64,000 nucleotides of DNA, taken from contig JAZGUH010000025.1 of the NCBI GenBank assembly GCA_037893225.1, positions 372,001 through 436,000 of the forward strand, read 5' to 3'. Shown here one piece after another: positions 33,541 to 45,500 of this stretch. Position numbers and translations under genes: made by a program. Below the pieces are notes generated by a model that saw nothing but the letters and a program-made list of their open reading frames with translations, searched no databases and was not told the origin of the DNA. The stretch is from Hippasteria phrygiana. Lineage: Eukaryota > Echinodermata > Asteroidea > Valvatida > Goniasteridae. Numbering within the stretch: position 1 is the first letter of the stretch; every line of letters begins with the position of its first letter.

Positions 33541-35299
33541 TAGGTATAGAGACTTTGGGCACGAACACCAGTGAAGTTTTGTGGGTTTGGGCGAGCTGTC
33601 GACACTGCACTAAACCAAAGAGACCGACTGTTTTAAATGTTAATTAAAACGGCTTTCGAGTAATAATGAACCGACCCTTTCAATGACCATGCCCTTCAAT
33701 TGCGGGTTGGCCAGTCTTTCCAGTTTACTTCGATACATGTATTCAAATGAGCCAAACCAGAAATTGGGTGGGACATTCTGATCGTGGAGAGAACTTGATA
33801 GGGCCTTTGTGTGCCGTTGGCGTTGTCTTTTGTTATACCCTAATCCCTCAGGTTGTGTGGAAATTCGCATTGATATTGATGATTCAGCAGTGTTAGGGTT
33901 AATTAAGGAAAGATTTTTAAAAAGCTTGCAATTGTCAACTCCAGTTTCCTTGACGACTATTACGGCGCCCACGACTAAAATCCCAAATTCCCACTCGCAG
34001 AATTGATTCCAGTAAATGTGAGCAACCCCATTTTTAAATTTTCATAATATCTGATTTTTGAAGTCGTGCAAACCGTTTTCAAGAATGTAAATTTTCTGCT
34101 ACCAGAAATTTCGGTTTTACTTTGACGACATATGCCCAATAACTTAAAATCCTAAGATTTGCAGATATACTACCTCTATTCTTCTGTTAACGAATGTATT
34201 TCGGTTCACCAACAAGTTTCTGGTAGAATACAATATAAATATATAGGAGATTTTACGTTCAACCCGAATATTTGCTAACAGAAATATATAGGTTTTTTAG
34301 TTGTCCACTTTTAGGGTGCCGAAATAATTGTAAAAGTATAAAATCCAAATTTCTGCTATAACAGAAAACTGAGTTTAAAAACGGTCTTGTAAAAACCTAA
34401 AATTCTGCTACATTGTATAAGCAGAAAATTGGGTTGGGGCTTTATAGCATGACCAAATCATAATCCGCCTATTTGGTCCTATTATAAAATTTTTCTTAAT
34501 TAACAAATAAAACCTGCAAAATAACGTGAATCGCACGCTATTTTGCCGCGAAAATACAGGCAACAAAATAGATCATTCCCATACATACATGTATTATATC
34601 AAATTCTAAAATAAACAGGGCTTGAAATGAACGACGGCCACGACGGCCAGTGCCGTCGTTGCCTTCTTACTGGCCGAGGTGCCCCGCACAAAAAATCTCT
34701 GTCTTCACGGCCAGTTTTGCCTTGCCCCATATTTACCTTGGCCGCCGTGCCCTTTTTGCAAAAACACAGCCACTCGCTACAAAGTACAATCCTTCATATC
34801 ATTTGTTTTTTCGATGTCATGCCAGCCCTTCATAAAATCTTGCTGCACAACACGTTGGCGCTCGTATAATACAGAATCACATGCACAGAATACGTGCAGC
34901 ATATGCACATACTAGATACTTTGCACACAAACTGAATCTGGTCCAGTTTCGGAGTATGCCGATACTTTAAGCATCAACACCCCCACTGCAAGATTAAATG
35001 TGTGTATTCGTACATATACACAAAGCAGCAGGAGTATGTACATGTACGGCAACGTTTACGTGCAGTCAACTGACTTTCTTTTTCTCAGTACTTGCACGTG
35101 CGCGCCTCCACACAATACGCATCGATGTTAGTGTAGGAGGAGGAAACGCGACCTGCAGGCGCGGCGCTATGAAGCACGTCTTGGGCGCGCTACATAGTAC
35201 ATGTACATACAGTAACTTCATGAACTAACTTTGGTCACAACACGCGCGGCTCAATCGCGGTGTTCCGATTGTCAAAAGTTTCGATGAATAATTAGGCCA
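33541..35299. other. No gene; GGCC/GTGCCC-type repeat fragment
   Basis: 34626-34760 contains GACGGCCA and GCCGTGCCCTTTTTGCA. The same phrases recur at 36950-37030 (CCGTGCCCTTTTTGCAGATA, CTTGGTGCCCT twice) and, inverted, at 39288-39410 (GGGCACCAAGGCCAA, GGGCACGGAGGCCAGT). This is a small dispersed family of unknown class. The rest is AT-rich without recognised features. Confidence 0.5.
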
Positions 35300-35540
35300 A
35301 ACAAAATCGATAGAGAAAGAAGATTTCTGCACGTTAATTCACAGAACTTGATCTCTTTTGTCTGTGTATGCATTTTCCGTGTTCATGAATTTATTTCGAG
35401 GTTGTACCGCTCGTACACCGCAGCGTGTTTCCCCGACATTTCCTGCCGCAACACGAGGTTCATCGCCCGCTGCACACACAGTGCATCACGCTTACCACCG
35501 TACGATAAACAGACAGTGTTGGCCAGTTTCCCATCGTGGT
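35300..35540 (-). repeat. Inverted copy of the 24180-24445 repeat
   Basis: Shares, in reverse, the blocks described at 24180-24445, including TTTATTTCGAGGTTGTACCG and TTTCCTGCCGCAACACGAGG. It directly precedes a hAT MITE, so the MITE inserted at or near its edge. Confidence 0.75.
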
Positions 35541-35576
35541 TTGCGTTGTGCATAGTGGTGTGTACGACCTAAATTC

Positions 35577-36016
35577 TAGGGCTGTTCATTTTCGAATAAT
35601 TTAGTATTCAAATATTCAAAACTAGGTTAGACCGAATATTCGAATATTCGATACTCGCTGATCAAGTTTTTCAGTGCATGCCGCACCGGTAAAAAAACAT
35701 TGCACGTAAAAGCACGGCGGTGTTTTACGTATGGCGATTGATATTATGGACCTTTCAAACAGCATTTTTTGATTGCCCCTGATGTATCAAGGGTTTTACG
35801 GACGGGAACAATAAACCTCCGTCCACAAAAAGTTACGATTGAGAAAAATCTGGCATTTGACACTGCTTAGCACCGTAAATTTTCTATTAAAATAGCATCA
35901 GAGTCGTATCTGTATGTGCATACATATCTTTTTGAATATTCGAACTGGCAAAATGGTTTTCGAATATTCGCTTGACGATCGAAAATCGAATATTTGGTAT
36001 ATTTGGGACAGCCCTA
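35577..36016. mobile_element. hAT MITE with perfect 8-bp target duplication
   Basis: The 440-bp element starts TAGGGCTGT and ends ACAGCCCTA (perfect 9-bp TIR). It is bounded by CTAAATTC at 35569-35576 and again at 36017-36024, the 8-bp duplication of hAT transposons. Subterminal regions are dense in GAATATTCG/CGAATATTC motifs on both sides, likely transposase-binding sites. It has no ORF of its own. It shares TIR type with the larger element at 25420-27341 but not the interior. Confidence 0.92.
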
Positions 36017-36261
36017 CTAAATTCTCCATTATTTTTAAGAATTATCGACCGTAAATATTTTTGACATGAATTAAGGCAAGTTTTGATCACTTTTTGTGGC
36101 AATCTATTTGTTATAGCTTTCGTAGCGTAAACGGAAATAGTTTATGCTGAAATTTGCATATAATTGAATACCCAGCATGCCCATGCAGTGATTGGAAGCA
36201 GTATGTTTTTGGCCTCATAGTCTTCTTACTCTTACTCTTAGTTAAATATGTTAAATATGTC

Positions 36262-36555
36262 ATATATCTCATTTCTTGCAGGGTTTGTGGTATCCAGTAT
36301 GTCGGGGAGACCAAGAACACGCTCAAGAAGCGTTTCTATGGCCATCGATCGACTGTAAACACCAAGAAAATTGACACCCCTGTTGGTCATCACTTCAACT
36401 TGCCTAACCATTCCATTTCTGATATGATTCTACAGGGCATAGAATCACTTTTCCACCGCAAGGACTCAGTTCGCCTCAGCCGAGAGAAAGTTTGGATGAA
36501 ACGTCTTCGGACTATTCAACCACATGGTCTAAACATCCAGGAAGGGAATGATTAA
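36262..36555 (+). pseudogene. Penelope-like element GIY-YIG endonuclease, 5'-truncated
   Basis: The C-terminal 97 residues of an ORF (36154-36555) form a GIY-YIG nuclease domain: CRVCGIQYVGETKNTLKKRF, GHRSTVN, PVGHHFNLPNHS..DM, then REKVWMKRLRTIQPHGLN. In Penelope-like retroelements this domain follows the RT and nicks target DNA. The spacing C..CGIQYVGET..R is typical, with GIQ-YVG standing for GIY-YIG. No RT precedes it, so the copy is 5'-truncated, as is usual for these elements. The domain itself has no stop. A ~350-bp 3' tail follows to about 36905. Confidence 0.85.
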
Positions 36556-36910
36556 CTTTTAATTTTTCCCCCATTGTCATTTGTTTACAGATTATCCTCC
36601 TGGCAAACCCTCTTGGGGTCTCTTGGCCAAATGGGGTTGTCTTACCATTTCCTGTTTATCTTTGCCACTAACCACATTCCTTTGTCCAATTCCCCAGCTT
36701 CAACCTTCATCCTAATCCCTCCCCGCATTCATCCTTACCCAAACCTCTCTCTTTGATGTTTACCCACTGCCATGCTCCCTTGCATCCCTCTTTTGTGTTT
36801 CTCCACCCACCCCCTCATGCATGTGTGTTCCCTACATGTTTGTTTCTTGTACTCTGTCATTTGCCTTTGAGAAAGAACTTGCTTAAGTTCGAAACGTCAG
36901 GCCAGCTAAT
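36556..36910 (+). other. Probable 3' UTR of the Penelope-like element
   Basis: Pyrimidine-rich sequence ends in GAGAAAGAACTTGCTTAAGTTCGAAACGTCAGG (positions 36868-36900, given in part). AGAACTT and AAGTTC form a hairpin next to GAAAC, which recalls the degenerate hammerhead motifs reported for Penelope-like elements. The first core block (CUGAUGA) is not intact here. Confidence 0.5.
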
Positions 36911-37216
36911 TTTTTGATTTAAATATGTTTTGAACGGAAAAATCAACAATGCCGCGCCCTCCGTGCCCTTTTTGCAGATATAATTTGGCCTTGGTGCCCT
37001 ACTTACTGGCCTTGGTGCCCTCCATAATTTTGCTTCATTCAAGGCATAGACCAAACCTGCAGTTTCTAAAAAGATTAAAAAGAAGCAACATGTCTCAAAT
37101 AACATTTTAAGCTCACTCAAAAAGATCCTGCAACTTGCTTCTGGGAAACAACAGCTTCAACCTATACACAGTAAGATGGGACCCAGGGCTCCCCCGCGCG
37201 TCCTCTTGTCCCTATA

Positions 37217-37304
37217 CCCTATACACACTCCAGTCTATTGATACCTAATTAACAGGCTTTCCCTATACACACTCCAGTCTATTGATACCTAATTAACAGG
37301 CTTT
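37217..37304 (+). repeat. Perfect 44-bp tandem duplication
   Basis: CCCTATACACACTCCAGTCT through TTAACAGGCTTT occurs at 37217-37260 and again at 37261-37304 without a difference, implying a recent local duplication or an assembly effect. Confidence 0.95.
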
Positions 37305-38212
37305 CTAATGATAAATGTTCAACAACCTTTTACGTCAAAAACGATCGATAACAATTCTGCTGTCCGTATTATTTTGTTCGTTTGCCTTTTTCAGGAAAAA
37401 AAAAAAATTTCTCCCGACATCCGATTATCGTGTGTCATTATCACGCATGCATAATGCAGCGATGTTAGACTGGTTCCCGCCACGCACCAAGCACTGCGAT
37501 GTTTGTTTGGTTTCCCCCGCGCCGCAAGGACTACATAAACAAAAACTGGAACCAGTCTAGTATGGAAAATAGCCAAAGTCGAATTTGAAATCGTAAAAAT
37601 GCCGAACAAACATTGAGAATGCTATATAGACTTGGCCTACCTTTTCTGCAGCAGCACGTGGCTATTGTCCGATGAGTGCTATGCATGTTGGCCATTTAAA
37701 TAATCCCTTTTTTTGTCTGACTCCAAAACTTTAGTCAAGGCAAGTGTTTTTTCGTAAGAAAAAGCAGACCTTCGACTTTTCTGCCATGACGGTCCAACCA
37801 CGCCGCAACGCACAATTTTGCAACCTTTTTCCCGGTGGTGCCGTTTGCTAAACAACGGTACACGAACGTACTGTACGTATGGCATCGATGTTGCAAGCAA
37901 AAACCAAACCATATTTCATGCGTGGCCGGGCGCCCTGCTGGGCCTGGCCTGCGTGGCATGGCACGGCCGGCACAGCACGTTACGGCACAGAATGGCACGG
38001 AACTCGTACAGATTTAACTAGAGCACGGTACGTCGCAAGGCTTCCACACGTCCTGTGTTACGGTTTGTGAGCATTTTGATCACATATTCATCGGAAATGT
38101 AGGCTTCTTGTGAAGATTTTGCATAATGCATGTTCACTCAAAATATTTGCTTGTGTGTGTGCTTGGCGTGATATTAAAATTTCTTTTGTGCGTATCAGCG
38201 GCTGAGTGAAAA

Positions 38213-38640
38213 ATGTGGCCGGCTCTGCAAAAAGGGCTATTATGTCGCAAAATTTGAAAAATTTGTTATATACATAGTTGAATTTGTCACATCCTAAGCT
38301 TTAATTTGGTGTAGGTTTTGACCCATGTGGCATTTGTATAACTCCTATTTTCCCAATTTAACGGAGGTGTGTTTAGAGATGCAGGCATTTAAACACAAAA
38401 AGTGCAAAGAAATACGATAAAAGTAATTTTGATCAACATTTATTTTTTCATCTTTATTTATCAATAATAATGTTTCTGAAAATAAATTCTGAAAATATAA
38501 ATATAACACAAGCCAACAAACCAAAAACAAAAAAATCACTTATGTGAAGATTTTTTCGCCCACTTCACATAGAACTGCCCTGTGTGTGCTTTCACATAGT
38601 GCGACATAATACCCGTTTTTGCAGAGCCGGTCACAAATGT
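38213..38640. repeat. Inverted-repeat element, ~37-bp ends
   Basis: GGCCGGCTCTGCAAAAAGGG..TATTATGTCGCA (38220-38255) is mirrored by TGCGACATAATACCC..TTTTTGCAGAGCCGGTC (about 38600-38635) with few mismatches. The interior is AT-rich and non-coding. The overall form is that of a MITE. No clear target duplication was found. Confidence 0.65.
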
Positions 38641-41417
38641 GATCGGCATTTTTTTCTGCGTATCGACCTGCAATTCGAGTGTATTGTCATGTTGTACATG
38701 TACATGGGGGATCAGGAACCTGCTGTGTATCACTCTAGTCTTGTAAATTGTCAGATCATAAATCTTCCATTTTCACACCTTCCCTGGTGGATTAGTTGGA
38801 CATGGTGTACCGTTATGAATAACAATAGAACCCTGGGCCTGGAGGAGGCCGATGTAAAAACGCTGTGAAACTGCAGTAAACTTATTCTCAGTCAATCTGG
38901 CCAATTTCGCACCCTGAAAATGGGCTTAAACTGCAGTATAAAAAAATTCACAGTGATTTAAGTGGGAAACTGCATTTTCACAGTGTTGAAATTCATAGTG
39001 AACTTGCCCGGCGGGCTAGTTAAAAAAGTATCCCTACCTGCTTAAAATTGTCACTTTTGCTTGATGTGAATAAAACAAATGTTCTTGGTAAGTTTGAGTG
39101 AATCTTCTTGTTTCATTTAATGACTGAGTACATCGCTGCAGGGTTGACGTCCCGCACAGTCAATACTATGCCGCGCTGCTGCGCTAGCACTATGCATGGT
39201 CGCTGTAACTTCTTGTAGAAAGTTACACAGCAGCTAGCTTGTGTCCTGATGGCTACATGTCCGTACATACACATGCAGGCCTCAAATTTAAGATTTTCTA
39301 GGGCACAACCATTTTGCCTTCGATAATGAAAACTTTGGCAGGGCACCAAGGCCAAAGCAAAGGGCACCAAGGCCAATGGCATTTTTTTAAGGGCACGGAG
39401 GCCAGTCATTACTACTTCTATTGGAAATCTTCTGTGAAGCCCTGTAAAACTCTACAAGCTCTGTAAAACTCCACAGATACATGTACATGTGCATTTACAT
39501 GAATGTTTGTCACTTTAATCGATCTTTTCGTGGCATATTTACAAACTTGATAGTTCTGATTCAGGTTATTATAAACACACAATACATCGGTCATACAATG
39601 AATGATGCCATGCGCTGCACGTACACAACTCCATGATGAAAGCGCGAGCGAACTTGACAACCAACTTGTCCATTTTGCCTAGTAACCTATGCACAAAATG
39701 TAACCTGGGTATACCAGGCAAAATGGACCAGTGGTTTACAAATAGTCGCTGATGGAACTTGGTTGTACTGTTGCTGCGCTGTGCGCCCCGGCCGCGCCGA
39801 CTACGGCTGGCCGGCGGCTCGGCCCGTCTTGTCGGCGCTGCACGGCACGGGTATGTACGCGCGTGGGCCGGCAACGAGGGCACTACGGCCAGTTGGGAAG
39901 AGGGCACGACAAGACTTAAATTTGATTCCTGCACATGCCATTCATTGCGCGCGTGATGCCATAAGAAGCGCACACATGGCTTGTACAAGGTTGGTATAGT
40001 CTCATACATGTATCAAGTTCAGAATGTGTTGTGCACATTTTTTGCCAAATGCTGTACGCATGGGGACTGGTTGGATGTGGGGAGAAAAGCACCGTGAAAG
40101 TGCACAAAAAAGACTATGGATCATTTCTCAATGCTCGACTTCGATACGGCCAACACTGCAACATTATTATTTTGTACATCATCAGTGTTTGAGAAAAATG
40201 ATTCAGGACGGTCACATTTTTGGCCCATGTCAATTTGAATGAAAACGCCAACTAGTATTGGCGGAATAATATCTAAAAGATGCAGCGAACTGGACGCCTA
40301 CGCTGTACGCAGCGCTATACGATCTTTGGTACGTACTGAAGCCAGCTTTGATTAATGGCCCAACCGGGGAATTCATCGTGCATATTGAGCATGTGCATCG
40401 GCACTTGACCTCAGCGATGCTGCTTTGCTATAGACTAATCCGGCGACCAAAATTAGATGCATTTACTGCGGTGGCACCACGCTCGCGTGCGTATTTTACG
40501 TACGCGCTCGATGCAGCTTTGACCAACAGGGTGTTTACAACTTGGCAAAATGCGCACGCGACTGAAATTAAAGAACGCTGGCAGCCTGCACGCGGGCGCG
40601 GCACCACCGTAAAAATGGCTTCTTATTTTGTTAGGCGGATTCCCGTATTATATATGCAGTGCATAAAAGAACATTCATGCAAAGTTTTGTGTGTGTGGTC
40701 TGTACGTGTCAGCCGTGTACGTGGTTTGCGAGAAGTTTTATTCACTTGGGTCATCTTCACATTTTCCGTCATATTGCGATAACTGAATGTATCCAATCCC
40801 TCCCAAAAAGGAAGCAAAAGAGTATACGATGCAAACTACAGCAAAAATAAGACGTGTGTACAGACAAGACTGGGAACGGGACTTTGGCTGGCTTAGCTAG
40901 TTATATGATTCAAATAGATGTTTTGCTGTGTGTGCCGCGAAATGAAAGTGGAAGGAAACAGAACCTTATCATTCATTAATTTCTTTTCTGTTTTATAGTT
41001 TGAAAATCACTTATAACTGTACTGAATACTCAAATTTTAATACAATATTTCCGACATCGTAGGGAGTTATGGTTAATGAGATATGTTACAATGTGTCCAT
41101 TAAATGTGGGCTAGTAAAAATTTCTGCGGGCTAGTAAAAACCCAGTTACATGTAACTTGCCCGGTGGACTAGTTAAACAAAAAAAGCTTAATGTCGAGGC
41201 CTGTAAATTGCCTTTCAACCCCCTTTGCTCAATCCCTCTTCTGATTTCAGTGTAAATATTTTGAACAAATTTACTTTCAAAACATAATTTCTTGTGGCTG
41301 TAACCCTTCAAGGGGCTTTTGCATAAAATTAATCAGGTATAGAATTTGGAATGTATTCATTGATATTATGAAAGAAATTATAACCAAAAAGTTTCATAAT
41401 TTTTTTCATTTAAACAG
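38641..41417. other. No complete gene; upstream of the REC8 exons
   Basis: Contains the inverted GGGCACCAAGGCC family piece (39288-39410), a CpG-rich patch at 39770-39860, and GGGCTAGTAAAA/CTTGCCCGG(C/T)GG repeats at 39000-39020 and 41106-41170. The first REC8 exon (start codon plus about 18 residues) should lie upstream of 41418, but I could not identify it here. Confidence 0.4.
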
Positions 41418-42584
41418 GCTTGCTGCCACAAAATTTACCTCGGTGTCTTTATCAAGAAGAGACTACTTTGGTGTGAGCGTAACCAAAACATGGTAAGTAG
41501 GGAGTTGATTGGACACAGTGGTTCCATTTCGTGTCCATTGCGATCTGAGGCTGTATTCACGAAACGTATCTTTGTGGGGGTACTTTTGTGTGCATGTTGA
41601 AGTTTAAAGCACTCTGCCAGTTTAAGTTACAATGTAGGTGCTTATCTACATGTACATATGTACAAAAAAATGTACATGTATTGTACAAAATGAAGCAGAA
41701 CTGCGTAGCACTGATAAAAAGTACAAAGTTTGATAAAAGTTAAAGCAGTGCTCACCAAGAATATTGGAGCTGAATTTTCGGCCTGACTAGGCCTTCATCG
41801 GAGCTGGGAGTTGGACTGGCGGTTTGAATATGTACATGTACATGTACATGTAGGAGTTCTGAGCACCGTGTTTATCTTAGGGCCTGTTTGTTCACACAGA
41901 CCCTGATCTTATACGTCGTCAGTGGTTGCTAGAAAGACATTGTCAATCAATTACAACTTTTAATGGATAAATAAAACTTTTTAGGGCCTACTACATTTTT
42001 CACTGTTAAAATGCCACTCAAGATGAATGTAATTGAAAGAACGCATACTTAACCATTGGATGCAGAATTGCAGATCTATACGCATGTGTTTACAGTGAAA
42101 ACCCAAATGTCAATTCATATTAATTGACTTACGTGCATGGATGCCTTCTGTAGCTGCACATAGCTAGCACTCTTCGTTATTAGCAAAATTACCTTAAAAT
42201 AGATCCCCAGAAATTTAATGAGGGCACCCAGACCAGACGGAGAGCCTTCACCATTCTACATGTATGGATCATCCAAACGCGTGAGAGCACGGCATGTAAA
42301 CGCAGTGCTCACCAAGATTCGAATCGAATCGAATCGAATCGAATCGAATCGAATCTTTTTAATTGCAATGTTTTGTTTTAATATAAACATCCTAGATTTG
42401 GCATTTGCTGATACAATGAATTCAATTTGTTTGTGTTTTAGTGATGATATCATCAAGTACATTTGCCTTAAAGCTCATCCATTGAAACATCATGGAGCTC
42501 GCCCACGTCTTTCACTCTATCTGTCTTCACAACTTATGTTTGGTGTGGCCAGAGTGTATGGGAAACAGATTGAGTATTTAAGCG
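41418..42584 (+). CDS. rec8: REC8-type meiotic cohesin kleisin, two internal exons
   Basis: Exon 41418-41492 (after TTTAAACAG, ending TG|GTAAGT) and exon 42442-42584 (after TTGTGTTTTAG, ending AGCG|GTAAGG) join in frame to about 72 residues. The first gives LAATKFTSVSLSRRDYFGVS, the junction restores KTCDDIIKYI, and the second gives RPRLSLYLSSQLMFGVARVY then GKQIEYLS. This is the conserved N-terminal kleisin domain that binds SMC3; LAAT, the K-T-C spacing and SLYLSSQL match REC8 rather than RAD21. REC8 holds sister chromatids together in meiosis. The first exon and the downstream exons, including the SMC1-binding C terminus, were not found in the window, so this could be a gene with large introns or a partial copy. 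The 949-bp intron carries a repeat insertion. No stop or frameshift is seen in the two exons. Confidence 0.82.
41745..42317. repeat. Possible Penelope-type fragment between 16-bp direct repeats
   Basis: GCAGTGCTCACCAAGA occurs at 41745-41760 and 42302-42317, within the REC8 intron. The first copy continues into AATATTGGAGCTGAATTTTC and a hammerhead-like fold on the minus strand (41765-41806). The second runs into an (ATTCG)n microsatellite. This may be two partial ends of one element, or an insertion with a 16-bp target duplication. Confidence 0.45.
41765..41806 (-). ncRNA. Degenerate hammerhead-ribozyme-like motif
   Basis: On the minus strand CCGATGA is followed by a 5-bp stem GGCCT-AGTC-AGGCC and then GAAA, the layout CUGAUGA / stem II / GAAA of a hammerhead core with one core change (U to C). 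Short AGCT segments flank both sides. Such motifs occur in Penelope-like elements. The substitution and weak outer helices make activity doubtful. Confidence 0.35.
42316..42355 (+). repeat. (ATTCG)n / (GAATC)n microsatellite
   Basis: About eight copies of the 5-mer GAATC in the intron between the two REC8 exons, directly after the 16-bp repeat GCAGTGCTCACCAAGA. Confidence 0.97.
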
Positions 42585-45500
42585 GTAAGGAATTATCTTC
42601 TATATTACATGTATGTTATTGTCTTGTAATAATTTTAAGTGTTAACAGCATGCATGGGAACATGTCCAATTTGTCAACAGGAAAAAATGAAATCTGCAGC
42701 ATTTATTACTTTTTTCCTCTAAAAACTGCTTAACCTGGAGGTTTGCTGCCTCGGGTCAAGCCTTTCTTAACCCCAGGGTACCCTGCATTCCATTCCCACC
42801 TGTTTCATTAACCTGAAGTTTTGCTAAACCCTCGGGCGAGATTGCCCTGGGTTAATGCAGTTTTGTTTCCTTCTACTCGTACTGCAATGCCACCAAAATA
42901 CAGTGTGGACAGGCCAGTCTCAATGATGTGGCAGCTTTTGCACTACTTGTATTTTTCGAACGTTCTGTTGCTGAGAATAATGCTAAGATCAAATACGGGA
43001 AATGCATTCCTGAGTTTTTTGTATCATTTCTATTTTCAAACAAGTAAGCATAGTTTTCATCAAACGCTGACTTTCTGGATGTGTTTCAGAAAGATGTACA
43101 TGTACATGTACATGTACTTGTACTTGTACCAGCTGACCAACCATACATGAATGAAATGTCCCGATTGGTTAGAATTTGCCTTAACACCCAATCAGCATGC
43201 CTGCCATGCATATTGGTAAAAACAAGATTTTACTTGTACACATTTTCAGCAATTCTCTTTTAGGCCAGCCATCAATATTGAGAAACAGCGAAGTCTAAGC
43301 TGAGTCTGCGGATATCTGTATCAAAGCTTTTTCTTGGTTAACCACCACCGGCTCGAGCTGGGTACATAATTTACATGTCAATGAAACTGATTAACAATAC
43401 AGGCCCTTTGCTTTTGTAATAAACCGGAGTCAGCAGAGTCAGCAGATCCGGTACTTCAAAGGGAATTTTGGACGTTGAACTTTTCAAAGGTTTGCCGACG
43501 GCTTGGCAATTATTGTGGACGGCAAAGTGTTTTTCTCCCATTTTTAGATTTGTGTAAGAGTTCCTGAGATACATTATATATTTTCTTAACCCAATGAATA
43601 AATACAGGAAAGAACAACTAGTAGATTTTGTTTTCGAAGGAACATGTTTGTTTCACATTTCAGAACTAATGTTGATGTTACAAATTTGTTGTCGGGATAA
43701 AGATTTTTAAAGACCGCTACCGAAATCCAAACTTTGGAACAACTCAAAAATAACGTGAGAACAGCCCAATCACATCGACTTATAAAATACTGACGTTCAC
43801 GGTGTTTGAGTATGAATTTGCAATCTGGCCGGGGTGGAGAGTGTGAAATTTTACTTACAGAAACGGCAAATTGTTTTTCGTCAAATATAAGATTGTATTA
43901 ACGGTTTTGCAAGTGTTAAATTTTTGGTCTGCTCTTCCTAGAAATTTCACGAAAACAAATTACCGCGAATGATTTTTAAGCTATCCCCAGTTTCTTCGTA
44001 TTAAAATAGGCCTATCGGTACATGGTGCAGGAAGATAGACTGCCGTCGCCTATACCAGGATAGTTGTCATGCCAATTATGTCTCTTGGTGATAGGCCTAC
44101 GTGCTGTCTGAGAAACACGTGCAAGTACGTCATCCAGCCGTCTAGCACAACCAACGACTGTTTACTGTGTGAGCGCTGAGGATCGCTCGCTGGCATGGAC
44201 GTGGAGCGCTGGCCGGGAACTAAAAGCTCCTCTCTTTACAAGTTTGGTTTGACGTAAAGCTCAGTTTAAAACTTGATTTTCAAATCTCGCCCAAAACCTG
44301 CGTCATGCAGACCCGAAAATATTTTCTTAATATAGCAATGCGGGAATTGGCGACATTTCGCTTTTTTCACAGTTTTGCATTTTATTTTCAGAATCCACCC
44401 CATGCAATAGGCCTACATTGAGCCCCATATTTCAAAACACTTTAGAGATGAACAATTTGGAGCCACTTCTCCGGAACCCCCCCCCCCCCCCCCCCCCCCC
44501 CCCACCGACGCAAAACCTTTACGAAAAACAAAACAATTCAAATTAAAAGATTATTGATCAGAAGTATTTCTCTGAATTGGGAATAGTAGGCCTCGTCATG
44601 GGCGTCGCCAGGATTTTTCTACAGGGGGGAAATCCCAAAATAATTAGGCCTATTCTCATTTTTTTTCGAGGATAGGTGGGGGGACATTTGCCCACCCCAC
44701 CACCGTTGACACTCCGGACGCCCATGCTGTTAAATGTGCACTAATTTAAAAGCACTATTCGACACCTCGTCGTCTTTTCCTATTTTTTCACTCCCGTGTT
44801 CCCCCTCCCACTTCGCGACGCCATGATGTAGTCTACATGTACGTGTTTTCGCCAGCAAACACAGCGTTATGCAGACCCGAAAATATTTTATACATATAGC
44901 AATGTGGGAATTGGCGACATTCCGCCTTTTTCAATTTCACAGTTTTGCTATTTTTTTCAGAATCCACTCCATGCATATACGCCACACAATTGGTACATTG
45001 GACCCCCGTTAACAATTAAGCAAACACTGCAGACAATATCACCACTGGTACCCGCGCCTTCACCACGAGCGACATGATTTTCGGAACTGAGGAATTGATA
45101 AAAAACAATACTCGGTAGACGTGTACCGTGCATCACTATACTGGAGTCGAGTACACTGTATCTAATATCCATTTTCACAGAGTACAAAAAGTTGGCGTCA
45201 CTTTGAAACAGAGACCTTTAGCACTCACTGCATATAATGCACTCGACCTGGCTCGGTGTTTGTGGTTTTTGCCAAAACGCGAAGTGCATCGTTAACATCG
45301 TTGAATTGAGCATGCAGCCGTCAATCAATATCACTTCACTAATCTGCGGCGCTGCTGTTACTCTTGTCTAGTCTGCAGTTACTATATTTCTTTGTGGTGA
45401 AAGTTAATGCCGTAAACTTTTAACATTTGACCTGACTTATGCCTTGTTGCCACCTGAGAAGATCCGTGATATAGCCTAATGGAGGAGTGGTGATATATCC

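Noticed and set aside
42218..42733. 171-codon ORF as a complete gene
   Set aside because: It includes the REC8 exon but extends into the (ATTCG)n microsatellite and both introns; the splice sites define the real exon.
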